36,023 nucleotides of DNA from an uncultured Actinomycetes bacterium (GTDB lineage: Bacteria; Actinomycetota; Acidimicrobiia; Acidimicrobiales; Acidimicrobilacustridaceae), in contig CALBSE010000018.1 in NCBI GenBank assembly GCA_937927725.1, positions 1 through 36,023 of the forward strand. Direction: 5' to 3'. Under the pieces are notes generated by a model, which was given only the letters and a program-made list of their open reading frames with translations, had not been told where the DNA came from and ran no database searches. Shown one piece after another: positions 33,069-36,023 of this stretch (positions are counted from its first letter, which is position 1; each line of letters opens with the position of its first letter). Position numbers and translations under genes: made by a program.

Positions 33069-34214
33069 TCAACGTCGGATGATGACGGAACGCAAGGTCA
33101 GTTTCGAGAGCGCAGTTGCATCGATCGAAATGCCTAGGCCGGGTCCGTTCGGAACAGAGATGGTTCCGCTGCCAGGTGGTCCCGAAACGGTGAACGGTGC
33201 ACATATGTCCTCGGTGAAGAAGCGTGAAGTCGCTGCGATATCGCCAGTAAGCGTTGCGCCCGGATGAGCAGCGAGCGCAATGTTGGCCGCTCTTCCGATC
33301 CCGCAATCGAGCATTCCGCCGACCCACGCGTCGATACCGAGACCAGCGCAATGGTCGAGAACGGAAGCCGCTTCGAGCCAACTACCGAACCGCGGTGCTT
33401 TCACGCACACAACCGAACAAGCGCCCATATCGAGCGCTTCTCGAGTCACGGTTGCTGATGTGAGCGATTCGTCAAGACACACCCGCGTGGCAAGACGACG
33501 TGCGAGTTCGGCGTGATTCAGCAGATCGTCTGTGGCAAGTGGCTGTTCGATATAGGAGAGTCCGAATGCATCGAGTTCGGAAAGAGTCGTTGCATCGTCA
33601 AGGTCGTACGCGCCATTGGCGTCTGCACTGAGCTCGATCGACGACCCTGCGGCTTCTCGTGCGGCGTGAATGAAATCGATGTCACGTCCAGGGGCGATCT
33701 TGATCTTGATACGCCCATACCCCTCGGCCACTCTCGTCGAAACTTCAGTAGCGAGTGCATCGGGTGTTTCCAGTAGTCCGATCGCGACGCCGGCAGGAAC
33801 AGTTGCTGATGGTCCCGGGGGAGAAGGGGTGAAGCGCTGCGACAGAGAGGTCGACCTCTGATGACCGTGTGCGTCGAGGAGTGCGAGTTCTAGTGACGCT
33901 TTCGCCATCGGATGACCGATGACGTCTGCGAAAAGCGAGGCAAGGTCAGTCGCAGCAACAGGACCTTCGGCGGCAAGGAGGCGGGGGACAAGAAGTTCTC
34001 GAAGAGCGAGGTACGCGCCATCGACGTATTCCTCGGTGTAGGTCGGTTCGGGAAGTGCAGCGCATTCTCCCCAGCCTTCTTCCTCGTCGCCGAGCACGCG
34101 AACGATCACTGCAGTGCGAGTGCTCACTGTTCCGTGCGACGCCACAAACGGCGAGACCATCGGAAGCGCGATCACACGCAACTCAATGGCCTCGATGCGC
34201 TGAATGACTGTCAC
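33069..34214 (-). CDS. menC: o-Succinylbenzoate synthase / N-succinylamino-acid racemase-like enzyme
   Basis: A 381-residue enolase-superfamily protein. The barrel residues all match the OSBS/NSAR group: the KxK pair Lys170 and Lys172 (RIKIKIAPG), metal ligands Asp198 (SADANGAY), Glu223 (YIEQPL) and Asp248 (CLDES), and the second acid-base Lys272 (CVKAPRFG). The C-terminal GGMLDCGIGRAANIALA corresponds to the conserved GGMxxTGxGRAxNxALA. OSBS makes o-succinylbenzoate in menaquinone synthesis; close relatives racemise N-succinyl amino acids. No other men gene is in the window and a D-aminoacylase-like gene is nearby, so the second activity is a real option. The GTG at 34214 lacks a clear ribosome site, so the start is uncertain. 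Confidence 0.82.
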   Translation of the reverse strand: MTVIQRIEAIELRVIALPMVSPFVASHGTVSTRTAVIVRVLGDEEEGWGECAALPEPTYTEEYVDGAYLALRELLVPRLLAAEGPVAATDLASLFADVIGHPMAKASLELALLDAHGHQRSTSLSQRFTPSPPGPSATVPAGVAIGLLETPDALATEVSTRVAEGYGRIKIKIAPGRDIDFIHAAREAAGSSIELSADANGAYDLDDATTLSELDAFGLSYIEQPLATDDLLNHAELARRLATRVCLDESLTSATVTREALDMGACSVVCVKAPRFGSWLEAASVLDHCAGLGIDAWVGGMLDCGIGRAANIALAAHPGATLTGDIAATSRFFTEDICAPFTVSGPPGSGTISVPNGPGLGISIDATALSKLTLRSVIIRR

Positions 34215-34331
34215 GGAGAGAGCCTATGGCCGCTGGATAGAATCGGGGTTCTTGATTGGCTTGTGCCGGCAGCGATGGCGCGAGTTGCTTCCAGCGGCAG
34301 CGTCCGCAACACATCGCCCGGAGGGCAGCCA

Positions 34332-36023
34332 ATGTCATCGCTTCTTTCGACCAAAAACAGTGCGTTCCGTCGGGCGAGCCACATTGGAGCTGGAGCGCTT
34401 TTGGTGGGTGCGCCAGCGGTACTCGTTCTTTCCGTAGAGAGTCCTGCAAGCGCGTCAACGATCTCCGTGACGTCAAATGCAGACACAGGGGCGGGTTCCC
34501 TTCGAGCTGCGTTAGCGGCGGCATCTGATGGTGACACCATTGATTTGTCGCCGATTGCCGGTCAAACGATTGTGCTGCAATCACAAATCGCCTGGGATTC
34601 TGCTTCCACCATCACCGGAGCGAGTCCCGTGACTATCGATGGCACCAACGCGACGCACATTTTCTCCATCACCGGCGCCGGCACACACTTGCTCTCAGGA
34701 ATGACGCTCGTGAACGCATCGGATGGAGCAATCAATTGCAATTCCGCAACGACGAGCGCTCTTACAGTCTCCGACGCTGTGTTTACTGGAAATCATTCGA
34801 TTGCCACGGCGGGAGCAGCGATCGGGTTCTCATCGTGCGGAGAATTGATCATTTCCTCTACTGAGATCTCGGGCAGCGTCGGGTCATCAGCGGTCTCCGA
34901 CAATCTCAGTGGACCGGTCTCGATTCTTTCGTCGAGTATCACGGGATCGACCGGAGCAAATTATGGCGGCGGGCTAATGCTCAACTACGTCTCGGGAAAC
35001 GTCATCGTTTCTGATTCCACTATTTCCAACAATGCGAGTACCGGACGAGGTGGTGGGGTTTCGCTCTACAGAGCGAGTGGCTCGGTCACGATTTCGAACT
35101 CAGTATTCGATGGAAACACGGCAGGAGGACACGGCGGTGGGGTCTGGCTCTATCTCATTGGAGCTACTGGTACGACAATCACGGATTCAGAGTTCACCAA
35201 CAACATCTCGACATCAGGCGGCGGCCTCTACCTCTGTGCCAACGAAGCCGACATTGTTCTTTCCGGAATTTCTGCAGTGGGAAACACCGCCGGAGGTTCT
35301 GGCTCGGGTGCAGGCGGAGGCGTCACGCTTGGTTTCCCGTCTGTGGTCGGCCCCTCGACAAAAATTTACAACTCAACGATCGCGAGCAACAGCGCCGGTG
35401 CGTGGGGTGGTGGCATCAACATGTATCAGTCTGTTTCCGTTTACAACTCGACGATTGCGGGGAACTCCGCGACCTACGCCTCGGGAATCCATTCAAATAA
35501 TGCGTCCTACAACGTTGATCTCACGTTTGTAACGGTTTCCGACAACACCGCTGGTCATCCTGGAGCTGGCCTCAGTGCCAACGGGCCGGTGACCCTCACC
35601 GCTTCAGTGATCTCGGGTAACCACCTCACCGCAGGTTCTGCTGCCGTCGATCTGAGCGGTAGCGCGAGCGTGTCTGGCTCGTTTAACGCGATCGGTCTTT
35701 ACGCCGTGAACTCATTCTCTGTCACCGACAGCACTTCGGGTACTACCGATCCTGGTCTCTACGCGCTTGCCAACAACGGTGGTGCAACAAAGACCATGGC
35801 CGTGAAACCGACCTCTCCGCTCCTTGATGCTGGCCCGTCGGTCGTCCCGACCTTCATCGGGAGCGATGCTGATCAGCGCGGTGGTTCCTATGTTCGTTCG
35901 TATGGTGCGAAGTCAGACATCGGCGCATTCGAAGTGCAACCGCCTCCGATCCCTCCGACATCTTCAACGTCTTCAACGTCTTCAACGTCTTCAACGTCTT
36001 CAACGTCTTCAACGTCTTCAACG
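34332..36023 (+). CDS. Secreted parallel beta-helix protein, choice-of-anchor Q type (cut by window end)
   Basis: The frame is open from ATG 34332 to the window end: 564 codons and no stop. A clear ribosome site GGAGGG lies 6 bases before the ATG. The N-terminus is basic then hydrophobic (ASHIGAGALLVGAPAVLVLS) with cleavage likely after ESPASA. The mature chain starts STISVTSNADTGAGSLRAAL, the opening typical of CSLREA/choice-of-anchor Q proteins. Repeating strands such as STISNNAST, NSTIASNSA and NSTIAGNSA point to a right-handed beta-helix, and ALANNGGATKTMAV, SPLLDAG, DQRGG and SDIGAFE near residues 477-532 are the choice-of-anchor Q landmarks. A Pro-rich linker and a Ser-Ser-Thr repeat follow. 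It is probably a surface or secreted adhesin or glycan-binding protein; the role is unknown. Confidence 0.88.
   Translation, partial: MSSLLSTKNSAFRRASHIGAGALLVGAPAVLVLSVESPASASTISVTSNADTGAGSLRAALAAASDGDTIDLSPIAGQTIVLQSQIAWDSASTITGASPVTIDGTNATHIFSITGAGTHLLSGMTLVNASDGAINCNSATTSALTVSDAVFTGNHSIATAGAAIGFSSCGELIISSTEISGSVGSSAVSDNLSGPVSILSSSITGSTGANYGGGLMLNYVSGNVIVSDSTISNNASTGRGGGVSLYRASGSVTISNSVFDGNTAGGHGGGVWLYLIGATGTTITDSEFTNNISTSGGGLYLCANEADIVLSGISAVGNTAGGSGSGAGGGVTLGFPSVVGPSTKIYNSTIASNSAGAWGGGINMYQSVSVYNSTIAGNSATYASGIHSNNASYNVDLTFVTVSDNTAGHPGAGLSANGPVTLTASVISGNHLTAGSAAVDLSGSASVSGSFNAIGLYAVNSFSVTDSTSGTTDPGLYALANNGGATKTMAVKPTSPLLDAGPSVVPTFIGSDADQRGGSYVRSYGAKSDIGAFEVQPPPIPPTSSTSSTSSTSSTSSTSSTSST
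35961..36023 (+). repeat. Nine-base tandem repeat coding Ser-Ser-Thr, seven copies at window end
   Basis: TCTTCAACG is repeated seven times without change up to the last base of the window, so the array may continue. It is in frame and codes for a (Ser-Ser-Thr) linker. The copies are identical at the DNA level, which suggests recent expansion. Because the unit is nine bases, change of copy number keeps the frame. Confidence 0.95.

Noticed and set aside
33069..34214. Certain assignment of the MenC homologue to menaquinone synthesis
   Set aside because: Active-site residues do not separate o-succinylbenzoate synthase from N-succinylamino-acid racemase, and no other men gene is in view.
1..36023. 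CRISPR arrays, tRNA or rRNA genes, insertion sequences, phage or conjugation genes
   Set aside because: None seen: no array of spaced repeats, no tRNA cloverleaf pattern, no transposase or integrase motif.

Overview
The window reads as chromosomal DNA of an actinobacterium, most likely a lipid- or terpenoid-degrading member of the Acidimicrobiia or a relative. This is inferred from the gene content (several acyl-CoA dehydrogenases, crotonases, P450s, an SCO6745-like protein, a DHA2 exporter with TetR), frequent GTG starts, strong GGAGG/GGGGGA ribosome sites and moderately high GC. No rRNA, tRNA, insertion sequence, phage gene or CRISPR array was seen. Genes are tightly packed and no gap exceeds about 160 bases.

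Layout. 1-8.3 kb: end of a YtcJ-like amidohydrolase, a TSUP permease, a crotonase and alpha/beta hydrolase pair, an NTF2-like protein, a P450, an ACAD10/11-like acyl-CoA dehydrogenase, a PPOX-fold flavoprotein, an SCO6745-like protein and a nitroreductase. 8.4-11 kb (minus strand): a cupin coupled to a second P450, then a ferric-reductase-like heme membrane protein with a low-complexity membrane-anchored partner. 11.1-13.4 kb: a drug exporter and TetR pair behind a good palindromic operator candidate. 13.4-14.1 kb: an SDR, divergent from the next block. 14.3-22.2 kb: one long plus-strand operon encoding a four-cysteine small protein, an acyl-CoA ligase, an acyl-CoA dehydrogenase, a crotonase, a rearranged CaiB-type CoA-transferase, an amidohydrolase, an N-terminally extended crotonase and a methyltransferase. 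22.2-25.6 kb: Rieske oxygenase, PaaX-like regulator and ACMSD-like amidohydrolase, ending at a strong convergent hairpin. 25.7-29.2 kb (minus): an acyl-CoA ligase and two tandem double-hotdog thioesterase-like proteins. 29.2-32.2 kb: a secreted SGNH-like protein lacking its nucleophile and an N-acyl-D-amino-acid-deacylase-like enzyme. 32.2-34.2 kb (minus): an SDR and a MenC/N-succinylamino-acid-racemase homologue. 34.3 kb to the end: a secreted parallel beta-helix (choice-of-anchor Q type) protein, cut by the window edge inside a Ser-Ser-Thr repeat.

Taken together, the region looks like an island for uptake and oxidation of a cyclic or branched acid. P450, Rieske and SDR enzymes would functionalise the ring or side chain. 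Ligases and the CoA-transferase would activate acids to CoA thioesters. Dehydrogenases and crotonases would process them, and amidohydrolases and hydrolases would open or cleave products. The substrate cannot be read from sequence. The most unusual parts are the 14.3-22.2 kb operon (a CoA-transferase in apparently permuted order and a crotonase with a second, degenerate half), the SGNH protein with Ala for Ser, and the MenC-like racemase beside a D-aminoacylase-like gene.
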